DNA of 64,000 nt from Alteromonas sp. LOR (GCF_000753865.1 NZ_JQFW01000050.1:62001-126000), one strand, 5' to 3'. Shown: positions 37,635 through 47,181, counted from the first letter of the stretch. Made by a program: numbers and translations. The notes: generated by a model not told the origin, from the sequence alone.

Positions 37635-38048
37635 CCTCTGGGCTTTGAGCTCTGGCTTGGGCTCTGGGCTTGGAAAGTAGGCTTTGGGCTTGAGCTCTCA
37701 ACTTGAATTCATGACTTAATCAGCAACTGTGACCTTCAATAGGTCGCAATTGCTGTAAAATATAAACCGTAGGCCGCCTTTGAGATTAAGCGGCCTTTTT
37801 TGTGAGCTAAAAAAAATCAGCCTTACTCTTTATCCACTCTGTTTCTTCTTACAAACAACGTAAATATAATGTTAACTGGCATTCATCACTTAATGAAAGC
37901 GACTAGTCGCGTTATGTTTATATTACGTTTATGTTGTAACGTATGATATCAACAACCAATGCTGTTCTTGTTTACGGGCTTCTGAGAAAGAAACAACAAC
38001 ACGCACACTATAAAAACTAACGACATTAAAAAGTTGGAAATAAATACA
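37635..38048. other. gorA-amidohydrolase intergenic region
   Basis: About 410 bases. First come degenerate repeats of GGGCTTTGAGCTCTGGCTT type (37639-37705), then the gorA terminator (37771-37801), then an AT-rich promoter region with the perfect palindrome GCGACTAGTCGC at 37899-37910. Confidence 0.6.
37771..37801 (+). terminator. Terminator after gorA
   Basis: AGGCCGC (37771-37777) pairs with GCGGCCT (37790-37796), followed by six T residues. Confidence 0.9.
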
Positions 38049-41000
38049 ATGAAAAAATTATCACTGAGTCTCATCGCATCAGCGATGTTGGCATCAGGCA
38101 TTGCTCCTACCTTTGCACAGGAAGCAACGTCTCAGAGTAAAGAAGAAAACGGCTACGATGTGGATAACTGGGACGTCAATAACCCGCCTTATGCACTTAA
38201 TGAAGTGGCAATAAGCACCACTGAAACCACGTGGTCAAGCCTCGATGTGGCACCTAACGGCAAGTATATGGTTTTCGATATGCTTGGCGACCTATATAAA
38301 GTCGATATCAATGGCGGTGATGCGTCGCCACTTACCCAAGACTTCGCATGGAATATTCATCCTTCTATATCGCCAGACGGTAAGCAGGTCGCTTTTATTT
38401 CAGACCGCGATGGCCTAAGCAATGTGTGGGTTATGGATATCGATGGCGAAAACCTTCATCAAGTGACTAGTGAGAAAAACAACCTTATTCACTCTCCTAA
38501 GTGGAGCCCTGATGGCGAATACCTTGTGGTAACAAAGGGTATTATGTCGAGTCGCAGTATTCCTGCGGGCGAGATTTGGATGTATCACAAGTCAGGCGGT
38601 GACGGCCTGCAAATTAAAGCGCGAAACAGCGGAAAGCGTGACCAGCAAAACATTGCTGACCCTGTTTTTTCTCATGACGGCAAATACATCTACTTCACAG
38701 AAAATACCGTTCCTGGCAGCCGCTTTGAATACAATCGCGACCCGCTAGAAGGTATCTTTGCCATTACCCGTTTTGATCGTGAAACCGGTGAAGAAAGCCG
38801 TTACATCAGCGGCACTGGCGGTGCAGTGGTCCCTACTCCGTCACCAGATGGTAAATACATTGCGTTTGTTCGCCGCGTGAAAGACAGAACTGCTCTGTTT
38901 ATAAAAGACGTTAAAACGGGTATTGAAACACCTCTCACACTAGAGCTTGAAAGAGATATGCAGGAAGGCTTTGGCTCTGAAGGCTACTTTGCGTATTTCG
39001 ATTGGATGCCCGATAGCTCGAAAATCGTGTATTGGACAGGCGGAAAGTTCCACACCATCGATATTGCTGACAAAAGCACATCAACGATTGAAATTAGTGT
39101 AGACGCCAAAGTGCAATACGCTGACGCCCTTCGTTTCGACGTAGACGTGGCTCCAGACAAGTTCGATGTCAATATGATCCGCTGGTCTCAAATGTCTCCC
39201 AATGGCAAAACCGTTTTATTTCAGGCGCTAGGTAAGCTGTACGTTCGCGACGTGAAGTCGGGCAACATTAAGCGTTTAACCAAACAAAGCGACCACGACG
39301 AGTTTTACCCACGTTTTTCTAACGACGGTAAAAAAATAGTGTATACCACGTGGGACGACCAAGATTTAGGTACCGTTCGGGTAGTATCAGCGAGAGGCGG
39401 TAAAGGCAAAGTCATCACCGAACAACCGGGCCATTACATTGAGCCATCATTCTCCGCAAATGGAGAGAAAGTGCTGTTTCGCAAATTTACGGGGGGCTAC
39501 TTGCTGAACCCTAAGTACTCTGTAGAGCCAGGTATTTATGTGGCTGACCTTGAAGAAGACACCGTCAATAAGGTGACCGACGGTGGGTATAATGCCCACT
39601 TTGCAGGCGGCGACGAACGGGTTTACTTTACTGAGTCTGCAGGCGGTGAAGCCTATTACGAAACGCAGCTATCTAGTGTAAACCTTAAAGGCAACGACAA
39701 GCGAACTCATCTATACGGCAGCACCAAGGTAAGTGAGTACAAACTTTCTCACGATAAAAAGTGGATTGCCTTTGTCTATCAGTTCAAAACGTATGTGGCG
39801 CCGTTCGTCGATAATGGTAAGAAAATTACCATTGGTCCAGACATGACTTCACTACCAGTAACACAGCTTTCAAGCCGTGCTGGAGAGTACCTAACGTGGT
39901 CGCCTGACAATAAAACCCTAAGCTGGTTTAACGGCCCGACGTTGTTTAAGCGCTCTCTTGATGAAGCCTTCGCCTTCGTTGACGGAGCCTCAGACACATT
40001 ACCAGAGCCAGTGGCACAGGGAATGGACCTATCGTTCTCTACCGACGCTGACAAACCATCAGGGTATAAAGCACTGGTAGGCGGCAAAGTGGTGACCATG
40101 CGTGACGCTGACAATACGCAGGAAATCATCGAAGATGGCGTTGTGCTTATTAAAGACAACCGCATTGAAGCTGTCGGCAAGCGCAGCGATATCGAGATCC
40201 CTGCCGACGCGATGCAAATTGATACCAGCGGAAAAACCATTATTCCAGGCCTTATTGATGCTCACGCTCACGGTTCCCAGGGAAGAAATGAAATCATTCC
40301 ACAGCAAAACTGGAGTCAGTACTCGAATGTGTCCTTTGGTGTCACCACTATTCACGATCCGTCAAACGACACTACTGAAATATTTGCAGCGTCTGAGTTA
40401 CAGCGCAAAGGTAAAATTGTAGCACCACGTATTTACTCTACCGGCACCATTTTATATGGCGCAGAAGGACTAGGATACAAAGCCATCATTAACGATTATG
40501 ACGATGCTTACTTCCACGTTGAACGCTTAAAAGAAGCGGGCGCGATTTCAGTAAAAAGCTATAACCAGCCACGTCGTGACCAACGTCAACAGGTGTTATG
40601 GGCGTCTAAGAACCAAGAAATGATGGTAGTGCCTGAGGGCGGCGGTAAGTTCCAGCAAAACCTAACCATGCTAGTTGATGGCCATACAGGTTTAGAGCAC
40701 AGCCTACCGGTGGAAAAAGGCTACAGCGACGTAACTCAGCTTTGGAAAGCCACAGAGTTTGGTTACACCCCCACGTTTGTTGTGTCTTATGGCGGAATGA
40801 TGGGTGAAGAATACTGGTACGACAAAACAGAGGTGTGGAAAAACCCTCGCTTACTGCGTTATACCCCATCAACTATATTAGATAGACGTGCTATTCGCAG
40901 ACCTAGCGCACCAGAAAATCAATATAACCACCAAAACGTGGCTAGCTACGCTAAAGAGCTTCGCGACAATGGAGTAAGTGTACATATTGGTGCTCACGGA

Positions 41001-41381
41001 CAGCGTGAAGGTTTAGCCGCTCACTGGGAGCTATGGATAATGCAACAAGGCGGCTTTACTCCTTGGGAGGCATTACGCGGAGGTACTATTGATGGTGCCA
41101 AACACTTAGGTATGTCTAAGGATCTCGGCAGTATTGAAGCCGGAAAACTAGCAGACTTAGTGGTAATAGATGGCGATGTACTCAGCGACATTAAAAAGAG
41201 TGAGTATGTTGAATATACCGTGCTAAACGGCCGTGTGTACGAGTCGGAAACGATGAATGAAGTAGGCAGCAAGAAAAAGCGTAAACCATTCTTTTTCGAG
41301 CAAGACAATGCCACCTTTATGCCACAGGCAACAGCCGATGCGGTTGAGGCCAAAGCGCACCACTTCCATTGGGAGCATTAA
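38049..41381 (+). CDS. Secreted amidohydrolase with N-terminal TolB-like propeller
   Basis: An exported protein of 1110 residues from ATG 38049; the in-frame TTG at 38034 would weaken the signal peptide (MKKLSLSLIASAMLASGIAP). Residues about 50-640 carry repeated PD40/WD40-like motifs of TolB type (SPDGKQVAFISDRDGLSNVW, SPDGEYLVV, SPDGKYIAFVRR). Residues about 670-1090 are an amidohydrolase: IIPGLIDAHAHGSQGR with the HxH metal pair, GHTGLEHSLP, VSVHIGAHGQREG and the closing GSIEAGKLADLVVIDGDVL. Such fusions are presumed peptidase/imidase-like; the substrate is unknown. Confidence 0.88.
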   Translation: MKKLSLSLIASAMLASGIAPTFAQEATSQSKEENGYDVDNWDVNNPPYALNEVAISTTETTWSSLDVAPNGKYMVFDMLGDLYKVDINGGDASPLTQDFAWNIHPSISPDGKQVAFISDRDGLSNVWVMDIDGENLHQVTSEKNNLIHSPKWSPDGEYLVVTKGIMSSRSIPAGEIWMYHKSGGDGLQIKARNSGKRDQQNIADPVFSHDGKYIYFTENTVPGSRFEYNRDPLEGIFAITRFDRETGEESRYISGTGGAVVPTPSPDGKYIAFVRRVKDRTALFIKDVKTGIETPLTLELERDMQEGFGSEGYFAYFDWMPDSSKIVYWTGGKFHTIDIADKSTSTIEISVDAKVQYADALRFDVDVAPDKFDVNMIRWSQMSPNGKTVLFQALGKLYVRDVKSGNIKRLTKQSDHDEFYPRFSNDGKKIVYTTWDDQDLGTVRVVSARGGKGKVITEQPGHYIEPSFSANGEKVLFRKFTGGYLLNPKYSVEPGIYVADLEEDTVNKVTDGGYNAHFAGGDERVYFTESAGGEAYYETQLSSVNLKGNDKRTHLYGSTKVSEYKLSHDKKWIAFVYQFKTYVAPFVDNGKKITIGPDMTSLPVTQLSSRAGEYLTWSPDNKTLSWFNGPTLFKRSLDEAFAFVDGASDTLPEPVAQGMDLSFSTDADKPSGYKALVGGKVVTMRDADNTQEIIEDGVVLIKDNRIEAVGKRSDIEIPADAMQIDTSGKTIIPGLIDAHAHGSQGRNEIIPQQNWSQYSNVSFGVTTIHDPSNDTTEIFAASELQRKGKIVAPRIYSTGTILYGAEGLGYKAIINDYDDAYFHVERLKEAGAISVKSYNQPRRDQRQQVLWASKNQEMMVVPEGGGKFQQNLTMLVDGHTGLEHSLPVEKGYSDVTQLWKATEFGYTPTFVVSYGGMMGEEYWYDKTEVWKNPRLLRYTPSTILDRRAIRRPSAPENQYNHQNVASYAKELRDNGVSVHIGAHGQREGLAAHWELWIMQQGGFTPWEALRGGTIDGAKHLGMSKDLGSIEAGKLADLVVIDGDVLSDIKKSEYVEYTVLNGRVYESETMNEVGSKKKRKPFFFEQDNATFMPQATADAVEAKAHHFHWEH

Positions 41382-41445
41382 TTCTGCTGAGCAGTAATTA
41401 GCGCCAACAGACGGGCTAAATAGCCCGACATAATCTGTAACACTT

Positions 41446-41492
41446 AAAAGCCAGCGATGAACGAGTTGATACCTCTCATCGCTGGCTTTTTC
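41446..41492 (+). terminator. Terminator after the amidohydrolase
   Basis: AAAAGCCAGCGATGA (41446-41460) is the exact complement of TCATCGCTGGCTTTT (41476-41490), followed by T residues. Confidence 0.93.
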
Positions 41493-41520
41493 TTTATCTT
41501 CCTATTTTTTAGATGAGAAA

Positions 41521-41783
41521 TACCAGTCCGCATAGATAATTGCCCACTCAGAAGGCGCTGGCAAGTTTCCTAGCGAAGCGTGGGAATGCAGGAATGACTG
41601 TTCCCTTTCAAATTCCCAGAATGAAGCTAGGGAACTTGCCAGACCTTCCCGAAGGGCGAGTTTAAAATGTCCGTACTCTTTGTTGTGTCACCTTGATGTA
41701 GAACCACTGCACCTGCGGTAACACGCCGCGATTTCGAACATTTTAAGTCTCGCTGAGTTGGTAATTATCTATGCGGACTGGTA
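41521..41783. mobile_element. MITE-like element with 31-bp terminal inverted repeats
   Basis: The left end 41521-41551 (starting TACCAGTCCGCATAGATAAT) and the right end 41753-41783 are inverted repeats matching at 29 of 31 positions. Inside, CTGGCAAGTTTCCTAGC (41558-41574) and GCTAGGGAACTTGCCAG (41626-41642) form a second inverted repeat with one mismatch, and TGGGAAT/ATTCCCA (41581-41587, 41612-41618) a third. The right half (41664-41790) is shared, inverted, with 35988-36115. No transposase frame fits inside, so it would be non-autonomous. Target-site duplications were not clear. Confidence 0.7.
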
Positions 41784-41880
41784 TAAAAGGTGCTATAAGT
41801 ATTCAACAAGAAGCAGCAGTGCTTTTCTTCTTATCACAGCTTTTTGTTTCAGCTTTCGACTTTCAATCTTAAAAGGACTT

Positions 41881-42420
41881 ATGAACGTGAATCGAAATGT
41901 TCCCAGTATTCTCATTATTGTCGTTCTTTTATGCATGTCAAAGCTTGGGCAAGCGGAAGGCACACCCATCTATTTTCAAGACTGTTCATTCATAGATTTC
42001 GGCGAACAGGACACCTCTCTAATGACTGAGGCAGAAAAAATTGAGGCTATGGATAAGTCTCTTTTTAGCGTACTTGATCAAACCGAAGAGTGCATGAACA
42101 ATGCCGCACAATCTGCTGCGCAAGGTATTGCTGATGCCGCGGGCAGTGGTGCTGGTAGCGGGTCAGGCGCACTTGGCGCAAACGGTACCGGTACTTCAGG
42201 TGAGAGTGCGGAACAATCCAATGCACAGTCTGCATCGACCAACTCCCAAGCCTCGTCCACTAAATCAACCTCGGCGACGTCGAAAACCACCGTTGGTGGC
42301 CCCTCGCAAGGCGGAAGTTCTGCCGTGTGCGACGCGGTAAATACTGGGCTACAAGGTGCAACCACTGAGTCGGAAAAAACACATTTTAAAGAATTAAAAG
42401 AACAATACGGCTGTAAATAA
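41881..42420 (+). CDS. Secreted Cys-containing protein with low-complexity linker
   Basis: A 179-residue protein that I do not recognise. The ATG at 41881 follows AAAAGGA and begins a signal peptide (MNVNRNVPSILIIVVLLCMS, cleavage near GQA). The mature protein has a short N-terminal part (TPIYFQDCSFIDFGEQD, EECMNNAAQ), about 85 residues rich in Gly, Ser, Ala, Thr and Gln, and a short C-terminal part (SSAVCDAVNTGLQGATTESE, ending YGCK). Four mature cysteines, two on each side of the linker, could pair. It is the first gene of an eight-gene tight cluster, 21 bases ahead of the lipoprotein gene. Confidence 0.7.
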   Translation: MNVNRNVPSILIIVVLLCMSKLGQAEGTPIYFQDCSFIDFGEQDTSLMTEAEKIEAMDKSLFSVLDQTEECMNNAAQSAAQGIADAAGSGAGSGSGALGANGTGTSGESAEQSNAQSASTNSQASSTKSTSATSKTTVGGPSQGGSSAVCDAVNTGLQGATTESEKTHFKELKEQYGCK

Positions 42421-42441
42421 CACTAAGAAGAAGGAAAGGAA

Positions 42442-43695
42442 ATGTCTTCATTTAATAAAAAACTAATTACCGTGGTGGCTACCGCCTCGCTCTTATTTTT
42501 AGGCGGTTGTGGCTCAACGCAAACTAAAGTCTCTAGCGTAGGGCCTTCTATGGTAGGTCCAGGCTCAGGGCAGCCATTAGGTTCATCGTCTAACTCATAT
42601 AACTACAATTCTTCTATTTTTATGGATGTTGCGGTTCCGGTCTTCGACCCGGGTTTTCCCACTGAGAGGGATGGAAGCATTGACTATGACGAGATTGAAG
42701 AAGAAGGTATTTGGCCCCAAGTTCGACGCTTAGAAGCGAATCGCTTTGCCGTAGCGACTAAAGAAGCACTGGGTAAGACAAAATCCTTCGGCAGTATAAA
42801 TGTGACTCCCGACGCTTCTGCATTAGCAGACGTTTATGTACTTGGAATTATTAACTACTCAGATACTGAAACGGTAGAAATTGGTGTAAAAGTAATGGAC
42901 GCCAAAAACACCGTTTGGGGCGAAGAGGAATTTGAATATCGGGTAAGCGAAGGATGGTACAGAGATGCTATGTCTCGCGGTGAAAATCCGAATGGCCCTG
43001 TTTTCGACGACATTGCTAAGTTTGTATACGGCCTACTGAAAGAAAAATCTGAAGCCTATAAAAAAGAGGTTCAAACCATTTCTGACCTTCGCTACGCTCA
43101 AATGTACAGCCCAGAAAGCTTCGGCCAGTATCTTGAACAAGGTCGCAGAGGCACAATTGAATTAGTGAGTGCCCCATCTGAAAGCGACCCTATGCTGCGT
43201 CGAGTTCGCGCTATTCAAGCTAAAGACGAACAGTTTATAGATAGTTTGCAAGAAACTTACGACTCTTTTTGGGTGACCACAGAAGAAGCATACAGAAAAT
43301 ATCAGATGGAAACCTTGCCTGAAGCAAAGAAAATACGCGAATTAGAAGCCGAGCGTACCACTAAGCAAGTAACTGCTGGGCTGTTTGCTGTTGCCTCTGT
43401 ACTACTAGGGTCAAACTCAAGCTCGACAGCGGGTCAAGTTGCCGCTGCAGGTGCAGGCATTGCGGCTATCGGCTCGCTTAGCCAGGCTATTCAAACCAAT
43501 AAGGAACTGCATGCCCAGCGTGATTTGTTCGACGAAATGGGGCAAAACTTGGATATACAAGTCGCCGATCAAATCGTTGAAATTGATAATCAACGCATTG
43601 AACTACAAGGCACAGCGAGCGAGCAGTACTATCAACTGCGCGCTAAGTTAAAAGACATTTATGATATGGAAGCCACTCCGATGACAGCGCTTTAA
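42442..43695 (+). CDS. Outer-membrane-type lipoprotein, CsgG-like N-terminal region
   Basis: A 417-residue lipoprotein. The signal sequence ends in the lipobox LGGC, and residue +2 is Gly, so outer-membrane sorting is expected. After a Gly/Ser/Asn-rich linker, IFMDVAVPVFDPGFP and later ASALADVYVLGIINYSDTET, then DIAKFVYGLLKEK, look like the nucleotide-binding-like periplasmic fold seen in CsgG and TolB-N relatives. The C-terminal part has a Gly/Ala-rich hydrophobic stretch (VAAAGAGIAAIGSLSQAI) and a coiled coil. I infer it is the outer-membrane partner of the channel proteins downstream. Confidence 0.7.
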   Translation: MSSFNKKLITVVATASLLFLGGCGSTQTKVSSVGPSMVGPGSGQPLGSSSNSYNYNSSIFMDVAVPVFDPGFPTERDGSIDYDEIEEEGIWPQVRRLEANRFAVATKEALGKTKSFGSINVTPDASALADVYVLGIINYSDTETVEIGVKVMDAKNTVWGEEEFEYRVSEGWYRDAMSRGENPNGPVFDDIAKFVYGLLKEKSEAYKKEVQTISDLRYAQMYSPESFGQYLEQGRRGTIELVSAPSESDPMLRRVRAIQAKDEQFIDSLQETYDSFWVTTEEAYRKYQMETLPEAKKIRELEAERTTKQVTAGLFAVASVLLGSNSSSTAGQVAAAGAGIAAIGSLSQAIQTNKELHAQRDLFDEMGQNLDIQVADQIVEIDNQRIELQGTASEQYYQLRAKLKDIYDMEATPMTAL

Positions 43696-43717
43696 GCGCT
43701 GCATTAACGAGAAGCCT

Positions 43718-45169
43718 ATGCAAAGCGTTGAAAAAGCGATAGAAGAAAGTCGAGCAAAGAAGAAAGCGATAATTAAAAAGTCTTTGCTTGGCACGTTAGT
43801 GTTAATTGTGGTTATCGCTGTGGGTGGGTTTCTCGTTTTTATGTTACCGGTAACATCCACCGAAGAACGGGTCCCTCGTAATGAAAATGACACGACGTCA
43901 TCCCCCTCCTCTATCGAAGCAAGCCAACAAGTGTTTAGCGAAGCGCAGCGAAAAGCCTTACAAGTTGCATTGAGCAAAACCAAAGAGCAGATAGAAGCAA
44001 TGTCTGCTCGCGTTAGCTATTCAGAGCGCTTTCGTGAGGCCGCAACGACCATAGAGAATAAGCTCAACGACGCTTTTAATGCGTATGCTGCGTCTAACTA
44101 TGCCAGTGTGGAACAGCGCATCAATGAGATAAATGATGACAGTAGTGCTTTGCTAAACGCGTTTGAATTAGCCTATACCCAACCTTATGAAAAGGCACTG
44201 GCCGCGTTTAATCAAAACGACAACGGCACTGCGTTTAATTTAAATCGAGAGTCGTTATCCATAAACCCGCAATACGCGTTAGCTAATACCCTTCAGCAGC
44301 GCATAGACGTATTTGAGCAAGTGCAGGATGCCTACGAACAAGCTCGAATAGGTAAAATTGAAAACAATATTACAAAGCAACAACAAGCCTACACTACCAT
44401 CGTAAAGCTCGATCCACTCAGAGAGGACGCCTCACAGGCGCTTGCGGCACTGAATAAGCAGCAGACGGATAGCCAGTTTGCCTCTTTGTTAGCACAAGCA
44501 AATAGAGCCATAGTAGATAAAAATTATGGCGTTGCTAATCGGGTATTAACCGAAGCTGCTGCCATTAAGACAAACAGCGAAGAAGTGAGAGTCATTTCCC
44601 AGCGACTCAAAACACTTATTGCTGGTGAAAACCTCAATAAGGTTGAGGAGCAAGTGGCTATTTTTATAAGCGCAGATGAGTGGGAGACCGTATCGCTACT
44701 TGCCGCTAAAGGTTTAACTCAATTTCCCACCAGCACCTCACTTTTAAAGGCTGATAAAAATGCAAAAGCAATTATTGAAAGTCGTCGACAAATCGCAAAC
44801 TTTCAACAACGACCTGAGCGCTTAGCAGATAGCAATATAAAACAGGCTGCCATGCTGGCGTTAAAAAATGCAGAGCCTTATTTTAGTCAGAGTGAAAAGC
44901 TACGAGCACAAGCAGACACCTTCAAAAAAACTATAGACGACGTGAATACACCACGGGACGTGACTATCACCTCAGATAACGATACCTACATAAAAGTATT
45001 AGGCGTTGGCATAGTGGGCGAAGTGAAAACTAAAACTATCCAGCTTAAGCCCGGTACATACCGCCTAGAAGGAAGCCGTGAAGGATACCGCTCTGTTATC
45101 GAAAATATTCAGGTCACACCGTTGACTACAGATTTATCTGTACACATCACTTGCACAGAAAAAGTATAA
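43718..45169 (+). CDS. Membrane-anchored periplasmic helical-repeat protein with PEGA-like end
   Basis: A 483-residue protein. A short cytoplasmic Lys-rich start (MQSVEKAIEESRAKKKAIIK) leads into one TM helix (residues 24-42). The periplasmic part, residues 60-420, is helical with TPR-like packing (YEKALAAFNQNDNGTAFNLN, YEQARIGKIENNITKQQQAY, ANRAIVDKNYGVANRVLTEA). The last 60 residues (KTIQLKPGTYRLEGSREGYR) are a PEGA-type beta domain. Its start resembles that of the next protein (SIDEAIAKGKRRRKSA), so the two anchors are related. Ten bases separate the genes. Confidence 0.72.
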   Translation: MQSVEKAIEESRAKKKAIIKKSLLGTLVLIVVIAVGGFLVFMLPVTSTEERVPRNENDTTSSPSSIEASQQVFSEAQRKALQVALSKTKEQIEAMSARVSYSERFREAATTIENKLNDAFNAYAASNYASVEQRINEINDDSSALLNAFELAYTQPYEKALAAFNQNDNGTAFNLNRESLSINPQYALANTLQQRIDVFEQVQDAYEQARIGKIENNITKQQQAYTTIVKLDPLREDASQALAALNKQQTDSQFASLLAQANRAIVDKNYGVANRVLTEAAAIKTNSEEVRVISQRLKTLIAGENLNKVEEQVAIFISADEWETVSLLAAKGLTQFPTSTSLLKADKNAKAIIESRRQIANFQQRPERLADSNIKQAAMLALKNAEPYFSQSEKLRAQADTFKKTIDDVNTPRDVTITSDNDTYIKVLGVGIVGEVKTKTIQLKPGTYRLEGSREGYRSVIENIQVTPLTTDLSVHITCTEKV

Positions 45170-45179
45170 GGAAACCATT

Positions 45180-47180
45180 TTGAGTAGCATTGATGAAGCC
45201 ATTGCTAAGGGAAAACGACGCCGAAAAAGTGCAGCGATTTTTTCTCTTATTGGGCTGTCGATTATTATAGCTATCTATTTTAGTTGGCTATTTTTAACTA
45301 AAGGGTATGCCTTTGCTGTTTATCCTGAGGATGCGGCAAAAGCGCCTCAGTTTTCTGTGCTTAGCGGCAATGCTTTTTTTATTAGCGACAAACTTTACGT
45401 AATTGGAAACTCTGCAGATGTTTCGGTATCGGCACCTAAGTTTATGCCAACCGAACTTACTGTTAACAGTCAATCGCCCAGCACCATCGAGGTAGAGCTA
45501 GTGCCGCTACCTGCCACATTAACTATTTCCACTGAGCCCGAGTTATCAGATATCAGTTGGTATATTAACGGCGAAAAAATAGCGGTCGCGAGTATCTTAA
45601 AAACCGAATTATCGGAAGGGCAATACAATATATCTGCGGTTCATCCTTTCTTCAGTAAAGCTCTACTGAGCGTCACTGCAGACAAAGCTGAGGTTATTGA
45701 AAAGGAATTAACGCTAGAGCCGGTTGAAGGTAGCATGATCATAAACTCGGTTCCTAGTGGCGCAGCGGTCTCAATAAACGGTGAGACAGTGGGCAATACC
45801 CCTTTAACAATCGCTAAGTCTGGCGGCCGCTACGACGTGTCCTTATCAAAGGATGGATTTGAGCCGTTGCACGATACTATTGAGGTTAGCAACCAACGTC
45901 TATCACCCCGTCGAGATTACAATCTTCAACTATTGCAGGCACAGCTAGCCATTGACGTAGCGCCGTCTGGAGGCATTATTAGCATCAATGGCAAGCCAGC
46001 AAAGTCGAATGCTAGCGTAAACGCTGACGTTACCCACTTAATAACGTATGAAAAGCCTGGCTTTGTGCCACAACGTGAGCGTGTAACGCTCACCCCTGGG
46101 GAACAAAGAAACATTCGCTTTGAGTTAGCACGAGAAATGGGCGACGTCAGTCTCACCTCATCGCTTACCTCTCAGGTAGTTATTGATGGCGTAAAAAAAG
46201 GTGAAACCCCCTTGCGACTTCAGCTTCAAACCCTTCCAGCGCGGGTATCTTTTCAGCGAAGTGGCTACAGAACGGTAGAAAAAAGCATAACGCCTACTCA
46301 TAACAAGCTCACCACCGTAAACGCAGAAATGCTGACAGAGTTTGATGCCAGACGCCGCGACGGCACGCCTTTATTTGTATCTTCATTAGGCATTCAGCTG
46401 GCGCTGGTGTCACCTAAGGAGTTTACAATGGGCTCGCCACCTAATGAACAAAACCGAAAGCGAAATGAGCATCAGCTTAACGTGGATTTCTCACGACAAG
46501 TTTGGGTATCGCGGCACGAAATTACTCAAGGGCAATACGCTGCTTTTAGCGGTCAAAATAAAGGCCAAGGACAGGCAAAAAACAGCAAGCAGCCTGTGGC
46601 TAATATTTCATGGGAAAATGCGGCAGCCTTTACTAATTGGCTAAGCGAAAAAGAGGGGCTTGCACCTTTTTATGTGATGCAGGGCAAGCGCGTTGTGGGC
46701 ATTAACGCTAACGCGAAAGGCTACCGACTACCCACAGAAGCCGAGTGGGAGTTTATCGCCAAACTGAATCGAAGGGCCTCCCCCACTACCTTTGTATGGG
46801 GAAATCAGCAACGAATACGAGACAAACAAGGCAACTTTGCCGATGCCTCGTTAAAGGGCAAGCAAACCTTTATTTTAAAAGATTATGACGATGGGTTTGC
46901 CAATGCAGCGCCAGTGGGTTCGTTTGATGCTGAGCGCGGTGGCTTTTTTGATTTAGACGGCAATGTTCGTGAGTGGGTGCATGATGTGTATTCTGTAACA
47001 CCCCCTCAAACTAGTGGCACGGCAGTGGATTACTTGGGCCCAACGAATGGCAGTAAGCACGTTGTCAAAGGAGCCTCGTTCAAAATAGGCAGACTAAAAA
47101 ACATAAGAGCCAGTGTGAGAAGTGGCGAAACTAGCCCACAAGATGACATTGGTTTTCGCATAGCAAGGTATGAAAACTAA
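45180..47180 (+). CDS. PEGA-repeat protein with cysteine-free FGE-like domain
   Basis: A 666-residue protein with a TTG start at 45180 (AAGG just upstream; N-terminus parallels the previous protein). A single TM helix at residues 19-40 anchors a periplasmic part with several PEGA-type beta domains: GSMIINSVPSGAAVSINGET, TPLTIAKSGGRYDVSLSKDG, VVIDGVKKGETPLRLQLQ. Residues about 400-666 are a formylglycine-generating-enzyme/SUMF1 fold: EFTMGSPPNEQNRKRNEH, VSRHEITQGQYAAFS, GYRLPTEAEWEFIAK, FFDLDGNVREWVHDVYS, closing GFRIARYEN. The whole protein has no Cys, so the copper-binding catalytic pair is missing; a binding role is likely. Confidence 0.82.
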   Translation: MSSIDEAIAKGKRRRKSAAIFSLIGLSIIIAIYFSWLFLTKGYAFAVYPEDAAKAPQFSVLSGNAFFISDKLYVIGNSADVSVSAPKFMPTELTVNSQSPSTIEVELVPLPATLTISTEPELSDISWYINGEKIAVASILKTELSEGQYNISAVHPFFSKALLSVTADKAEVIEKELTLEPVEGSMIINSVPSGAAVSINGETVGNTPLTIAKSGGRYDVSLSKDGFEPLHDTIEVSNQRLSPRRDYNLQLLQAQLAIDVAPSGGIISINGKPAKSNASVNADVTHLITYEKPGFVPQRERVTLTPGEQRNIRFELAREMGDVSLTSSLTSQVVIDGVKKGETPLRLQLQTLPARVSFQRSGYRTVEKSITPTHNKLTTVNAEMLTEFDARRRDGTPLFVSSLGIQLALVSPKEFTMGSPPNEQNRKRNEHQLNVDFSRQVWVSRHEITQGQYAAFSGQNKGQGQAKNSKQPVANISWENAAAFTNWLSEKEGLAPFYVMQGKRVVGINANAKGYRLPTEAEWEFIAKLNRRASPTTFVWGNQQRIRDKQGNFADASLKGKQTFILKDYDDGFANAAPVGSFDAERGGFFDLDGNVREWVHDVYSVTPPQTSGTAVDYLGPTNGSKHVVKGASFKIGRLKNIRASVRSGETSPQDDIGFRIARYEN

Positions 47181-47181
47181 T

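Larger units (their letters stand above)
41382..41880. other. Intergenic region with terminator and MITE-like element
   Basis: About 500 bases: the amidohydrolase terminator (41446-41490), the repeat element (41521-41783), and about 95 bases before the secreted-protein gene, which must hold the promoter of the channel operon unless the element supplies it. Confidence 0.7.

Noticed and set aside
39779-40240. 153-codon antisense frame within the amidohydrolase gene
   Set aside because: It lies opposite a well-supported coding region and has no recognisable domain; a shadow of codon usage.
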